Shown here piece by piece: positions 54,101-64,000 of a DNA stretch of 64,000 nucleotides. The notes below the pieces were generated by a model. That model ran no database searches. It saw nothing but the letters and a program-made list of their open reading frames with translations, and was not told the origin of the DNA. Origin of the DNA: Adiantum capillus-veneris (taxonomy: Eukaryota; Streptophyta; Polypodiopsida; Polypodiales; Pteridaceae); NCBI GenBank assembly GCA_014529385.2, contig CM043945.1, positions 1,707,312-1,771,311 of the forward strand, in the 5' to 3' direction. The translations under genes and the position numbers were made by a program. Within the stretch, counting starts at the first letter, position 1; each line of letters opens with the position of its first letter.

Positions 54101-55310
54101 TGCGGCTCAGCAGAAAGAGATAATGGGCCAAGTACAGGAGCTGTTAGAAAAGGGGCTGATTCAGCCCAGTTCATCTCCATTCTGTTCTCCAGTGTTGTTG
54201 GTGCAGAAAAAGGATGGCTCATGGCGTATGTGCATTGACTACCGTGCATTGAACAAGAATACCATCAAGAATAGGTTCCATATACCTAGAATTGATGATA
54301 TTATGGACAAATTAGAAGGAGCAGCTATGTTTAGCAGGATAGAGCTAAAGAGTGGGTACCATCAGATCCGCATTAGATCAGAGGATGTGCACAAGACTGC
54401 TTTTAAAACAACGTTTGGCCTTTACGAATTTCTAGTGATGCCCTTTGGTCTCACAAATGCTCGTGCTATGTTCAATAGGATGATGGACAAAATTTTCCGT
54501 CCACACCAGCAATTTGTTGGTACATTCTTTGATGACATGATAGTCTACTCAAAGAATGAAGAGGAGCATAGGCATCACTTGGCCATTGTGTTCAAAGAGC
54601 TACGCAGCCATAGGTTGCTCATCAATGCAAAGAAAAGTGAATTTTTCCTGGAAGAGATTCACTTTCTGGGACACATTGTCTCAAAGGATGGTGTCAGAAT
54701 GGATCCTGCTAAAGTTGAAGCGATCAAGTCATGGCCAGATTTGAAGATGGTGCACGATGTCCGAAGCTTCTTGGGACTATACTCCTATTACAGAAGGTTT
54801 ATCCGAAATTTCACCGAGATTACTTCACCTTTACATGCTCTTCAAAAGAAGGCAGTCACCTTTAGATGGACACAGAAAGAGATTTTTAGCTTTTAATTTC
54901 TTAAAGGAAAAGATGACTTCAGATCCAGTCATTGTGTTGCTAGACCTTAGGAAGTCATTTGTGGTCGAGTGTGACGCCTGTGATAGTAGCATTGGTGCAA
55001 TGCTAATGCAAGATGGCAGGGTAGTAGTCTATGAGAGTAGAATCTTGCAAGGGCCAGAAAAGACTATGCAAGTCTATGAAAAAGAATTGCAGGCCGTGAT
55101 TCATGCGCTCTTAAGTTGGAAACACTACCTGCTAGGTGTAGATTTCGTTGTCCAAACGGATCATTAGACCTTGCGATACTTCTTGACACAGGCAAAGTTA
55201 TCTGAGAAGCATATGCGATGGGCAAATATCTTGTCCATGTTCCATTTTCAGATTCTGCATGTGGAAGGCAAGAAGAACGTTGTGGCTGATGCCTTGTCAA
55301 GGAAGCCACA
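54101..55310 (+). pseudogene. Chromovirus RT and RNase H
   Basis: The frame 54123-54896 has the RT core: SPVLLVQKKDGSWRMCIDYR, FSRIELKSGYHQIRI, MPFGLTNARAMFN, and the active site FFDD (about 54528-54539). A shift at about 54882 leads to the RNase H (54907-55311): VECDACDSSIGAML, YEKELQAVIHAL, TDH then a TAG (55165) where Gln is usual, and VVADALSRK. Both enzymes copy the element RNA into DNA. Confidence 0.9.
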
Positions 55311-56597
55311 AATTTCAGCTGTGTCAATTCCTTATCATCATGAACTTGATGATATGAGGGAACAATATGCAAATGATGAAGATTTTGCAAGGGTCTTCGA
55401 GCAGCTAATGGATGGACAACGCCATGAACACTATCTTCTCAAAGATGGGTTCATGATGATGCATGGCAGATTGTGTGTCACAAAGCCATTGCGACGCAAA
55501 GTTATGGAAGAGAGTCATGTCCCACCGTATGCAGGGCATCGTGGTATCGATGCTACAGTTAAAGCGGTTGAGACATTCTTCTACTGGCCTACATTGAGAA
55601 GAGATGTGGATGCCTTTGTGCGAGAATGCCTAATATGCCAGAAGGTCAAGTTTGACAGGCAAAAGGCACCAGGGTTATTGCAACCATTGCCTATTCCAGA
55701 TAAACCATGGGAAAGTATTGCTATGGATTTTATCTTTGATCTTCCGAGAACGCTGACAGGAAACGATGGTATTTGGACCATCATTTGCTGATTAAGCAAG
55801 CAGGCTCATTTTATTCCTATCAAGAAGAAGATAAAGCCAGATCAGATGGCACGCTTGTTTATGAGCAATGTTTTCAAGTATCATGGCATGCCACATTCGA
55901 TTGTTAGCGATCGTGATCCACGCATGACAAGTTTGTTCTGGAGAGGCTTGTTTGAGAATATGGGCACAACGCTCAAATTCTCTTCGTCATTTCATCCTCA
56001 AACAGATGGGCAGTCAGAAGAGGCAAATTCTACTGTCCTAGATCTGCTGAAGTGCTATGTCTCAGAGCATAAAGGAAAGTGGGAGCAGTATTTGCCATTG
56101 GTGGAGTATGCATACAATAATACAATGCATTCATCAACTGGCAAGGCACCTTTTGAGATAGTTGAAGGTGGTAAGAAAGTTCCTCCCATACTGCATACAA
56201 AGGACAAGATATTTGAAGCAGATAAGTATGTTCAGGACATGGATGAAATGTACAAGAAGGTCAAAGTGGCCTTAGAAAGGACTTAGGCAAAGCAAAAGAA
56301 AGCAGCTGATCATCACCGTCGTGAAGTGGTATATTCACTTGGTGATTGGGTGCTTTTACGCTTTGAAAAGGCAAGGTTAAAGAAGATGAAGGGCAAGGAA
56401 AGACTGTTTCCAAAGCTCAGCATGCGTTACTATGGGCCTTTTCAAGTATGCGACATAATCAATGATGTTGCATATAGGCTGAAATTGCTTGAGAGTTGGA
56501 AGATTCACAATTCGTTTCATGTGAGTCTTCTCAGACCCTATCTGGGTGATGTGCCAGAGGATATGCCAGCTGAAGATCAGCCGGAAGTCGAGGAACT
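55311..56597 (+). pseudogene. Chromovirus integrase
   Basis: The zinc domain (55516-55650) has YAGHRG, FFYWPTLRRDVDAFVREC and CLIC. The DDE core has AMDFIFDLP (about 55724), SDRDPRMTS (about 55905) and DGQSEEANS (Glu, about 56020). A TGA at 55788 (Arg CGA expected) and a TAG at 56284 (Gln expected) break it. The C-terminal GPY-type part (RYYGPFQVCD) leads into the chromodomain. Confidence 0.9.
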
Positions 56598-56844
56598 TGA
56601 CGAGATCTTGGTCCCGGAACAGATTTTGGCACATAAAGAAAGAAAAGTGAAAGGCAAGGTTGCTAGGCGTTACTTGGTGAAGTTCAGAAACTATCCACCA
56701 ATGGATGCTAAGTGGATGGAAGAAGGTGAACTTGCAGAGTCACCAACTGTGTTATCACTTTACCTTGAAGCCTTCGATTTGCAACCTACCTTGACCCTTG
56801 AGTTTCAAAGCTACATGGATTGTCAGTGTGACAATGGCTTCTGA
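56598..56844 (+). CDS. Chromodomain at the integrase C-terminus
   Basis: In frame with the integrase end (56326-56844), the protein reads ILVPEQILAHKERK, ARRYLVKFRNYPPMDAKWMEE. This is the chromodomain signature: hydrophobic strand, KVKG turn, YLVKF, and the WM/WE aromatic. It defines the chromovirus clade and is thought to guide integration to marked chromatin. No break is seen in this part. Confidence 0.85.
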
Positions 56845-57374
56845 AACAAATGATGTACATGGTATTTAAAGTGATTTCAAATCAAGTACATGTTACATGA
56901 ATGTTAGAGCTGTATAGATTGTCAGTTTGGCAATTGCTCTTACGGAATGTCCAAAAGTGTGGTTAGTGCTATAGAAGTGAGTATTTCTTGTCAGTTTGTC
57001 AAGGATACAGTAATTGCTTCTATTAAAGGGTACATGTGTAACTGCATTCTTAAACTGTCGGTTTGGGTATGCTCGAAAGTGTTACTGGATCCAACGTGTA
57101 CTAAAAGACAGTGGTAAAATGCGTAGCTACCATTTTGTCATTGGAAAGTTAATGACTCAAAGCAATGGCAGAGTGCGAAGCTACCACTATGTCATTGGGA
57201 CAGGGTTCACACGCAGGCAATACATGTGTGGACGAGGTGTTGAATACACCAGGGTTGACAATGAGCATGTATGTGTTGTACATGTGTTGACAGGTGTTGA
57301 ATACACCAGTGTTGACTGTGAGCATGTACTACATAGATGCAAACGAGGACGTTTGAGATTTCAAGAGGGGGGTA
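56845..57374 (+). other. Chromovirus 3' untranslated region and purine tract
   Basis: No gene. A short duplication with TGTTGAATACACCAG...GTTGAC occurs at about 57239 and 57294. The purine tract CAAGAGGGGGGTA (57362-57374) precedes the 3' LTR. Confidence 0.7.
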
Positions 57375-59971
57375 TGTCACCAGCGTGTGACTACTATCTA
57401 TCCTTTTTGTTGATTTCTTTCTTATTATTTATTCATTTTCACTTTTTGGAAACACCCCTCTGGAAATCTAACTGCCCTGCATTGCATAGCTAGTGTGGAA
57501 CTGTACAGAGGGAGTCCAGGCCTGAGGGCAAGAGAGCACTAAGGTTGGACAAGGACTATGGTTAGCCAAAGTGGGGTCATTGACTAGCCAAAGTGGAATC
57601 CTTTGCTACAGAGGCTACATTTCAGTTCTTGGTGTGGCTGCAGTGTACAAAGAGGGTCAGATGACCTAGAAAGATACAATGGCAGCATCTCCTAAAATTT
57701 AGGGAACTGCTATTTTGGGACCTGAAAATGTGTTCGCGTCATTATCTCCGGAATGACAAGGGGAACATTTTATTACTCTGCCGTGAAGCCAACTAGGCAA
57801 CCGGTCGGGAGATTTTTAGGCGGCAACCCCGAAACGGGAAATGGCTTGTAAATGTGCCAAGTGGCACATTTTTGTGCACTTTCCTCATGCATGAAGAGGG
57901 GGCACTGATTTTAGAGAGGAGAGGGCTCATTTTCAGTCTGTCACAGGTTGAGTGTCACCAGGAGGTGTATTTTTCCTGTTGCCTAAAAAAGTATTAGATA
58001 TATTTATTTTATTTTTACTTGTTTGTCCCAAAACCCTTGTAAAGGTGTAAGTGGACATTGCATGGCCAGTGTGAAACAGCTGTAGCCAAATGGGTTTCTC
58101 ACATCGGGGATCTAGGTCGGTCAGACAGGGACTGCCCGGGCCAGTTAGCACTGAATTCTGATGAGTATGGAAGCTCATGTGCGCCAAACTGGAATTTGGG
58201 CCACTCGTCAAGTCACTGCAACTTTATAAGTCGAAAGGGGCCAGTAAATTAACCCACATTGTAGATGTTGGTCAAATGGTAGTCTTCAATGATGGTCAGG
58301 AGACCGATAGGGACGCCATGGAAGCATCTCCTAAAATTTAGGGAACTGCTATTTTTGACCGGACTAGTGGGCTTCTCATGTTATGCCCCACTAGTCCCAC
58401 TAGTGGGCTTCTCATTTGACCTATGTACAGCTGTGGGGAAATATGCTTTCATGCCGAGGCAAGAGCCTCTTTGCACAGGAACCGGTGTAGCTAGCTGCTG
58501 CACCAAAGCAGGTCCACGAGAGGGTGATAACCTCTTGATTGCGCAGTAAATTCAGCACTGTTTGCTTGCTGTTTTTACTCTGTTTTGAGACTGTTTTGTG
58601 CCCGGGATGCTTCCAGAATCAAGGGGCACCAAGCCCAAGGTGCAGGGAACAGTGTAGGGACCGTCATGTGCCCAAATCAGGTCAAAAACAGGACTGAACC
58701 AGAAATTACAGCGACCTGGAATTTGCTGTTTTGTGCTCCCGACTGAGGGATAACGCCAGTGGGATAGAGTCCTGAGCTTGGAAACTGATTCAGATTAATT
58801 TCGGTGCCGTTATGCTATCGAAATTCTGCCGAATCTGGAGCGTACTAGCTGGATGCAGGTGTTATCTTCCAGGGACTCTCTTTTTGTAATCCCCTCTCTA
58901 AATTAAAGAAATACCGAAAGGGACGCCAATCTTTGGGGCCTATAGGGTGTCGGTCTCGTGTGCGCAGTGACATTCTAGTCGTTGGATGCAACTGTGTTCT
59001 CTTCCCTTCTCAATGCTCTGTGTAAAGTTAACAGGTAATTGAAATAGTACCGCCCTCTACGTTGTATAGGCCGGTTATATTGAGAGCTTCAACGGAGTGC
59101 TTGCTTACCTCTTATGTACAGTCCGGTGCAAGGAGTGATGCCCTGCATGCTATGCACTGCACTCTCTCTCCCCTATGGCAGTATGTTATGCCCCTCTAGT
59201 GGGCTTTTCAATTGACCAATGTACAGTTGTGTGGGTTCATGCGCGATTGCTAAGGCAAGAGCCTCTTGCACAGGTATTGGATTAGCTAGCGGCTAATCCC
59301 CCGCAGGTACAGGTGATTCGGAGAGGTTTCATGTGCGAAATCTCGTCCGATTCAAAGGGCAAGTAGCCCTAAAGGTGCTGGAGCTCGAGGACTTGCTACG
59401 GATGCGACCGGCACGCAAGACAGAGCCCGAAACAGTGAATTACAGCCTGCTGTGTATTTTTGCAGGTTTAGGGTTTTGGCCCTAAACGGACCCTAATACC
59501 CCCAGGAGGTTCGGGGACGCAAGGGGACCGCTGTATAGGTGATCTGGCGCATTTTCGGGGCAGAAAACAGAGAATTCAGCGTGTTGCAGATTCTCTCCAG
59601 GTTTTGCAAAGTGTCCGTATGCGTCGGGGAAAGTCATCCAATGCGTGGGAATACTGACTGTGAAGGGTCCTATTACAGTTATGTTGCCGAAATCAGGCCA
59701 GAACAGTTGAAATTCAGCCAAGATTGTGCGGGGCAGCTTGTAGGGAACCACAGCTTTTATTCCCTTTGTTAAAGAATAAAGAAATACCGAAAGGGGCGCC
59801 TAGTTTAGGGGCCAATCTGGTGTCGGTCTTTTCATACAGGTGCAATCTAGCAACTTGTATCCCTTCCCCCTTCGTTGTGTCTTGAAAGTACAGGTAAAGT
59901 GGGCGACAAATTAGATGGGTGAAAGCAAATAAGGTTTAAGTCGCCCTTTTTGAAAGTACAGGCCGGTTTCA
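57375..59971 (+). repeat. 3' LTR of the chromovirus, interrupted
   Basis: Matches 50209-51667 on both sides of the insertion at 57953-59079. Ends CCGGTTTCA, then ATCAC. Confidence 0.93.
57953..59079 (+). mobile_element. Nested solo LTR inside the chromovirus 3' LTR
   Basis: A 1,127-bp insert starts TGTCACCAGGAGG and ends GGCCGGTTATA. TTGAG (57948-57952 and 59080-59084) is duplicated around it. The ends and the GAAATACCGAAAGGGACGCC block (58905-58930) resemble those of the host LTR, so it belongs to a related family. No internal region remains: unequal recombination left one LTR. Confidence 0.88.
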
Positions 59972-59976
59972 ATCAC

Positions 59977-60496
59977 CCTAGACAAGGGCCCAAAACCATC
60001 TCTGAAGAGACACTGAAAACGTTCCATGGACATTGGCAGATATAGTGTTCCTCCGTCTTTGGCTCAAGGTCACATAGCTCGCATATCCGCTCCTTCGCAG
60101 GTGTCTATCTCTATGTGTAGTTGATGAGAGGAAGTGCGAAGCTGACCTATCACGCATTGGAGCCTATGCGAGAGGTGTGAGTCCATGTATCACGGCGGCA
60201 CAACGAAACCATCCTCGGAAGTGTGAAGAAAGTGCTCTATAAAAAGCCATTTTCTTTTCCAACTCCTAAGGGAGGCTCAGCCAGGTCCTCTGTGTATCTA
60301 GCTGCGTAAGATCCTATCTGACTATCCTGCTAATCTTCAGGCGAGTCAATGCGAGCGATATTGCGTCCAAGGAGTACAGAAAAGGTGGCAATCTGTCCAT
60401 CGCGAAACCATGTAACTGAAACCATACCGATATCTGTGCATACCAATATCTGGAGTCGCCTCCCAAAGCTAGTTGGCAGGATGATTCAAGGGCCAA
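59977..60496 (-). pseudogene. LINE ORF2 C-terminal zinc-finger fragment
   Basis: The minus strand near 60085-60030 encodes ERICELCDLEPKTEEHYIC, the zinc-binding region at the end of plant LINE reverse transcriptases (zf-RVT type). The sense frame continues leftward across the chromovirus to 50203-49608. RT core motifs are absent to the right, where a (GA)n tract and an oppositely oriented ORF1 follow. Confidence 0.7.
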
Positions 60497-60518
60497 CCTA
60501 GGGTAGCGATGAGATGGT

Positions 60519-60522
<4 letters not shown>

Positions 60523-60589
<67 letters not shown>
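60523..60589. repeat. (GA)n microsatellite
   Basis: About 33 uninterrupted GA units. Confidence 0.98.
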
Positions 60590-60593
<4 letters not shown>

Positions 60594-61031
60594 CGCGAGC
60601 CCTAGCGCGACTGCGCGCGAATCTGTCCTGCGCGCCCTAGCTGTCGGCCTGCTCTGATTCCTGTCAGCTGTCGCGCGCGCACCACCTGCTGCCTTCGCGT
60701 CCCTGCTTGCCTGTGCGAATTCGGCTGCCCTGCGCGTTTTGCCTACCCTGCGCGTTTTGACTGCACTGCACGTATCCGCCTGCGCAAACCCTAAAATTCG
60801 CCAGCGGACTGCGTGTACCTACTGCTGCAGCGCCAAAACCTAGCATCCCGAATCTACGAAACCCTAATTCTGCGAAACCCTAAAAGCCGACAAACCCTAA
60901 CTGCTTCAAAACCCTAACTGCTCCCAAACCATAATAGCGCACTTCTTTCTACCACCTGCAAGAGAGAGAGAAAGAGAGAAGAGAGAGAAAGAGAAAGAGA
61001 AAGAGAAAGAGTACAACCTTCGTTTCGGGTC
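60590..61031 (+). other. GC-rich leader with AAACCCTAA motifs
   Basis: Repeated CTGCGCG and then six AAACCCTAA-type motifs (60786-60932) precede a GA-rich tract (60958-61010) and the LINE ORF1. It is a likely 5' untranslated region of the LINE; telobox-like motifs occur in plant promoters. Confidence 0.5.
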
Positions 61032-61846
61032 TTGCTTTTCCCGTTTGCCAGTCTCGCCCGTTCTTCATGGCGGCTTTGCCGGTTTCGAGTGCTACACGGC
61101 GCTCCATCACCACTTGCCTGTCGCGTGGACTGTACTGGCGACCTGTTGACACGCATTGACTCCAAAATACAACACTTGGCACAGCATGCCTTGGTTGGTC
61201 GGACGATTGGACAGTCTCCACCTCGATCTTCTATACGTGATTGGTGTCAGACTGCATTGGGCACTACTCAGGGAAGGGTCTCCGATCTTACATTCCTTGG
61301 TAGAGTCATCTTCATGGTACGTCTTTCAGATCCCGCCACTGCCTCAGCTCTCCTGGCTCGCTCTCCGATACTCTTTGATCGTAGGATGATATACTTGATG
61401 AGGTGGTATCCAGAGTTTACTACTGAGGAGTTTGACAGTCGACACCTTATTCCCAGATTCCCTCTGACGCTCTCCTTCCTGGATATGCCTCTCCATTTTA
61501 TTGATGAGCATCTCCTTCAGATGATTGCTGCTCATTTTGGCACAGTAGTTCCAGGATCCTGCGTATTCTCATCTGGTCCACCTTGCATTCAGGTCTTGAT
61601 GTTTGAGATACTTCATTACCAGATACCGTTACTGTGGCTGTGCGCGATTGCGACTACTCTTGCGGAATGGTAGTCACTGGCCGCCCAAGACAGTGCTTAC
61701 GCTGTCACGAGATGGGACACTTGGCGCGAGAATGCCCCACCCTGCCACGCCATCGGCGGCAACAACAGCCGGCTCGTGGCACTCATGCTCAGCCACGTGG
61801 TCAGCGTCAAAGAATAACATCAGGATGCATATGTAGTGTCCCCTGA
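61032..61846 (+). pseudogene. LINE ORF1 (DUF4283-like plus zinc knuckle)
   Basis: The frame 61032-61673 encodes a domain of the DUF4283 type found in plant L1 ORF1: LGRVIFMVRLSDPATASALL, RRMIYLMRWYPEFTTEEF, and PLTLSFLDMPLHFIDEHLLQMIAAHFG. A shift near 61640 leads to the zinc knuckle CLRCHEMGHLAREC (about 61695-61735) and a Gln/Arg-rich tail. The start codon is unclear: the ATG at 61067 is out of frame. ORF1 binds LINE RNA. It lies tail-to-tail with the ORF2 fragment at 61807-62410. Confidence 0.7.
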
Positions 61847-62410
61847 GCATCGCACAAAGTCCGAAGGGTGGTGCCAGGAGGGCGCTCTTTATGCGCAGCG
61901 AAGAAGTCTTTATTCATTAGATCAGCTTTAGCTATCCAATGAGATACTGAAGCATGATGAGTGAACTCAGACCTAGCCTCCTGTACGCGACGAATCTCCC
62001 CTGTGAGCTCTGTCTGTCTAGCAGCGAGATAAGCATCCTGAGGCCACTCCTCAAGCAAGCGCTGAGTGGAACCAAGAGGAATGTGTAGATCAGACTCGCG
62101 TACTCTCAACTGACGATGAATAAGAGCCGTTTGATCTCGGCAGTAAATACTAGACTGAGTAATGCAATGAGCAAGGAACTCTCCAGGGGGACCAGAATAA
62201 CAAGCACCTGTGGACCATAAGTCACGAATCTGCTGCTGTAAAACTTCGGTTGTGAGAACACTGTTAGGGATGCGGCAGCCTCGTCTCTGTGCAGAGGATC
62301 TAGTGAAGGAGAGAAACAATGAGATGGGTAAATGATCTGAGAGGCTGGTCCCTCTCCAAATAGTAGTAAATCCACCTAGAGCTGCTGCCCAAGGGCCAAT
62401 GCATAAAGCC
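61807..62410 (-). pseudogene. LINE ORF2 fragment (endonuclease end to pre-RT)
   Basis: In the minus strand, SDHLPISL (about 62345) is the SDH motif closing the AP-type endonuclease. The frame 62319-61807 then covers the linker ahead of the RT (QTELTGEIRRVQEARSEF, KADLMNKDFFAAHKERPP), with the pre-RT motif typical of plant L1 elements. The RT is missing; the sequence stops at the junction with ORF1 near 61807-61820. Confidence 0.75.
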
Positions 62411-62427
62411 CTGACTTTTCCAAAAAA

Positions 62428-62430
<3 letters not shown>

Positions 62431-62510
<80 letters not shown>
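62431..62510. repeat. (GA)n microsatellite with ATTG tail
   Basis: About 38 GA units, then four ATTG units. Confidence 0.98.
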
Positions 62511-62511
<1 letters not shown>

Positions 62512-62599
62512 ATTGATTGATTGACCGTACGCATCGGTGGCTTGCCCTCCTCTTGGTGGAAGAGAATGACGATTTTCCTACTACCCTAACCAAGCTCAA

Positions 62600-62950
62600 C
62601 AAGGCTATCCAACCAAATTAAGTTTGACATTCCCAACATCGAATTCGTCGATTGGGATCCCCGCACCAATCAAGGGAGCCTTGTTTTCAAGACCAAAGAG
62701 GACCGCATGGCACTCTTAAAGCAAACGCATCTTCTCAAGGGCCCAACCAAATGGATTAGCCATGCTCTAACCCCTACCCAACTCAAGATATAGAAGCAAG
62801 AGTTGAAGAAGGTACGAGATGCACGGGCCGCAGGTAAGTACGACGTCTATCGTGGTGGTAGAGCCATCATTAAGGAGTTTCGAACATAGAAACTGTCACA
62901 AACTGCTGACGTGTCAAAGCCTAAAGAATGGAACCAACTTACAGATGATG
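62600..62950 (+). pseudogene. L1 ORF1-like C-terminal fragment
   Basis: Read on the plus strand: IPNIEFVDWDPRTNQGSLVFKTKEDRMALL (RRM-like), then KWISHALTPTQLK, KQELKKVRDARAAGK and VYRGGRAIIKEF, as in the RNA-binding C-terminal part of LINE ORF1 proteins. Stops at about 62790 and 62889. The ORF1 type differs from that at 61032-61846. The assignment is moderate. Confidence 0.45.
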
Positions 62951-62959
62951 TGGCTGCCC

Positions 62960-63080
62960 CGAAGCAGAAACCCTAACCCTAATTTGTGCCAAAAACCCTA
63001 ACCCGAAAACTTGCAAACCCTAATTTTGGAAACCCTAACCCTAAAACCTGCAAACCCTAATTATAGAAACCCTAAGAAGA
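62960..63080 (+). repeat. Telomere-like AAACCCTAA cluster
   Basis: At least eight AAACCCTAA/AACCCTAACCC motifs in 115 bases, interrupted by short spacers such as TTTGTGCC and CTTGC. They are next to the LTR at 63112. Confidence 0.85.
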
Positions 63081-63111
63081 ACAAGCAACAGAAGAAGAGG
63101 TCTTACCAACT

Positions 63112-63506
63112 TGTGGGGACCCCGTCCGATGGGGCCCCAAGTGACATAAAGGCATTAAAAATAAAGCAGAACACACTCAAAAGACTTTGCACATCAAAAT
63201 ATGATGATGTGGCACCTGTACGAACGTCCCGGAATTCGCGGCGGATTTTTAGGGAAATCCGGAAATTTTAGGAAAGTGATTTTTTGGGGTCAGCTTTTCA
63301 TATTTGATGCTTTTAGGCTTTGGGCCTTTAAATATGAGCCTTGTGTGGGACCCTCTCTGGCACTTTTTAGCGCGCAGATTGCAGAGCAGGTGCTCTTCGG
63401 CTATTGTACTTTGTGAATCGGCAGTAATATAAAGAAATACCGAAAGGGGCGCCAAGGTTTGGGGCCAATACTCTCTGGGGTGGAATTCCGCCACTGTGTC
63501 GCGTGT

Positions 63507-63542
<36 letters not shown>

Positions 63543-63620
63543 AGTTCAGTTGTTATTGAAGTGCTAAAAGTGTGTTCAATCTGTTCTTTTCTATTGGCAC
63601 GTGGTGCCCGCCTTGTGACA
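63112..63620 (+). repeat. 5' LTR of a retrotransposon entering the window end
   Basis: TGTGGGGACC to CTTGTGACA, about 509 bp. The AAAGAAATACCGAAAGGGGC block at 63431 matches the chromovirus LTR. A (TC)n run lies at 63510-63540. The left end is inferred from the TG and is less sure than the right. Confidence 0.75.
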
Positions 63621-64000
63621 GTGGTATCAGAGCATCAGGCGTGTGCTTTTCTGAAAGCATACCGGTCCTACAAAAGAGCAGACAAAGGTATTGGAATTTT
63701 ATTCGGGATATCTTCGCCCTCCAACCCAGACTTATTAGCGACTTCCACCCTTACTTCATCGCGCATCGGGTGCGCTCCTGTCTTCATCGCAGTGTCTTAG
63801 AGGGCATAAGCCAATTAAGATCACGTGTAAGAGAAGGATCCAGATTTCTTTCAAGTCACTGTCTTTTTCTCAGAAGTAGTGCCATGCAGATGTTGATGTC
63901 TACAGCTACCAAGCAGCATACTCCAAGTACTTGGCAAGCTTTCAAGAAAATTTTTGCTCGAAGTTATATGGTTTCTGACATCTTCCTTCGAAGTGCAACT
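63621..64000 (+). mobile_element. Internal start of a partial LTR retrotransposon
   Basis: After the primer site, a frame near 63883-64000 reads STWQAFKKIFARSYMVSD. It resembles the capsid region STWIYFKQIFAAAWLSDD of the chromovirus gag at 52790-52850, so this is probably a related Gypsy element cut by the window edge. Most of its gag N-terminus appears to be missing. Confidence 0.55.
63622..63636 (+). promoter_or_regulatory. tRNA-Met primer binding site
   Basis: TGGTATCAGAGCATC one base after the LTR end, complementary to initiator tRNA-Met. Confidence 0.9.

Larger units (their letters stand above)
50209..59971 (+). mobile_element. Chromodomain Ty3/Gypsy element (chromovirus)
   Basis: LTRs at 50209-51667 (1,459 bp) and 57375-59971 (2,597 bp because of a nested solo LTR) start TGTCACC and end CCGGTTTCA. 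The duplication ATCAC (50204-50208, 59972-59976) flanks them. Internal order: primer site, gag, protease, RT, RNase H, integrase, chromodomain, purine tract. It inserted into a LINE, which itself lies downstream of ATG4 exon 5. Several stops and shifts show decay. Confidence 0.95.

Noticed and set aside
60590-62410. Twin-priming inversion of one LINE
   Set aside because: Twin priming gives an antisense 5' part followed by a sense 3' part; here ORF1 and ORF2 pieces are tail-to-tail.

Overview
The window is nuclear DNA of a land plant. It holds a spliced ATG4 gene, plant-type Copia, Gypsy and LINE elements, copies of a plant pararetrovirus, plant telomere-like AAACCCT motifs and plant-type tRNA primer sites. 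The mix of old, C-to-T-decayed nested retroelements, long (GA)n/(TA)n tracts and large intergenic gaps fits a big repeat-rich genome. A fern is my best guess and a gymnosperm the next; sequence alone does not settle it. No prokaryotic gene, CRISPR array, rRNA or tRNA gene was seen.

Layout. (1) 1-9384 plus 33374-33695: endogenous caulimovirid (pararetrovirus) sequence, mostly on the minus strand. It includes a large inverted repeat of the RT region (about 2325-3503 and 3970-5108) and two copies of the promoter region. A 3.2-kb gag-only Copia-type element (5376-8530, duplication TTCTT) sits inside it. (2) 9385-33368: one giant 24-kb Ty3/Gypsy element inserted into the virus (duplication GTCGG). 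It carries gag, protease, RT, RNase H, two tandem integrase zinc domains, an integrase core, a second protease-like domain after the integrase, 22-bp palindromes in both untranslated regions, and a long accessory coiled-coil ORF before the 3' LTR. A younger 5.2-kb Copia element (25821-31003, duplication AAGAT) splits the accessory ORF. (3) 33696-36700: (TA)n, then a small plant gene (35139-35399) with an in-frame TAG. (4) 36721-39526: the 3' end of a sister giant element with the same accessory ORF and its own LTR. (5) 39527-47590: gene-poor DNA with microsatellites and a decayed gag. (6) 47600-49316: five exons of an ATG4 autophagy protease with one frameshift. (7) 49424-62600: LINE fragments, interrupted by a chromodomain Gypsy element (50209-59971, duplication ATCAC) whose 3' LTR contains a nested solo LTR. 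(8) 62600-64000: an ORF1-like LINE piece, telomere-like repeats, and the 5' LTR and primer site of another retrotransposon that runs off the window.

The order of insertion can be read directly: virus first, then the giant Gypsy and the gag-only element into the virus, then Copia into the giant Gypsy. The least ordinary content is the giant Gypsy family: a protease-like domain downstream of integrase, doubled integrase zinc domain, regularly spaced palindromes, and an accessory protein conserved in a second, diverged element.
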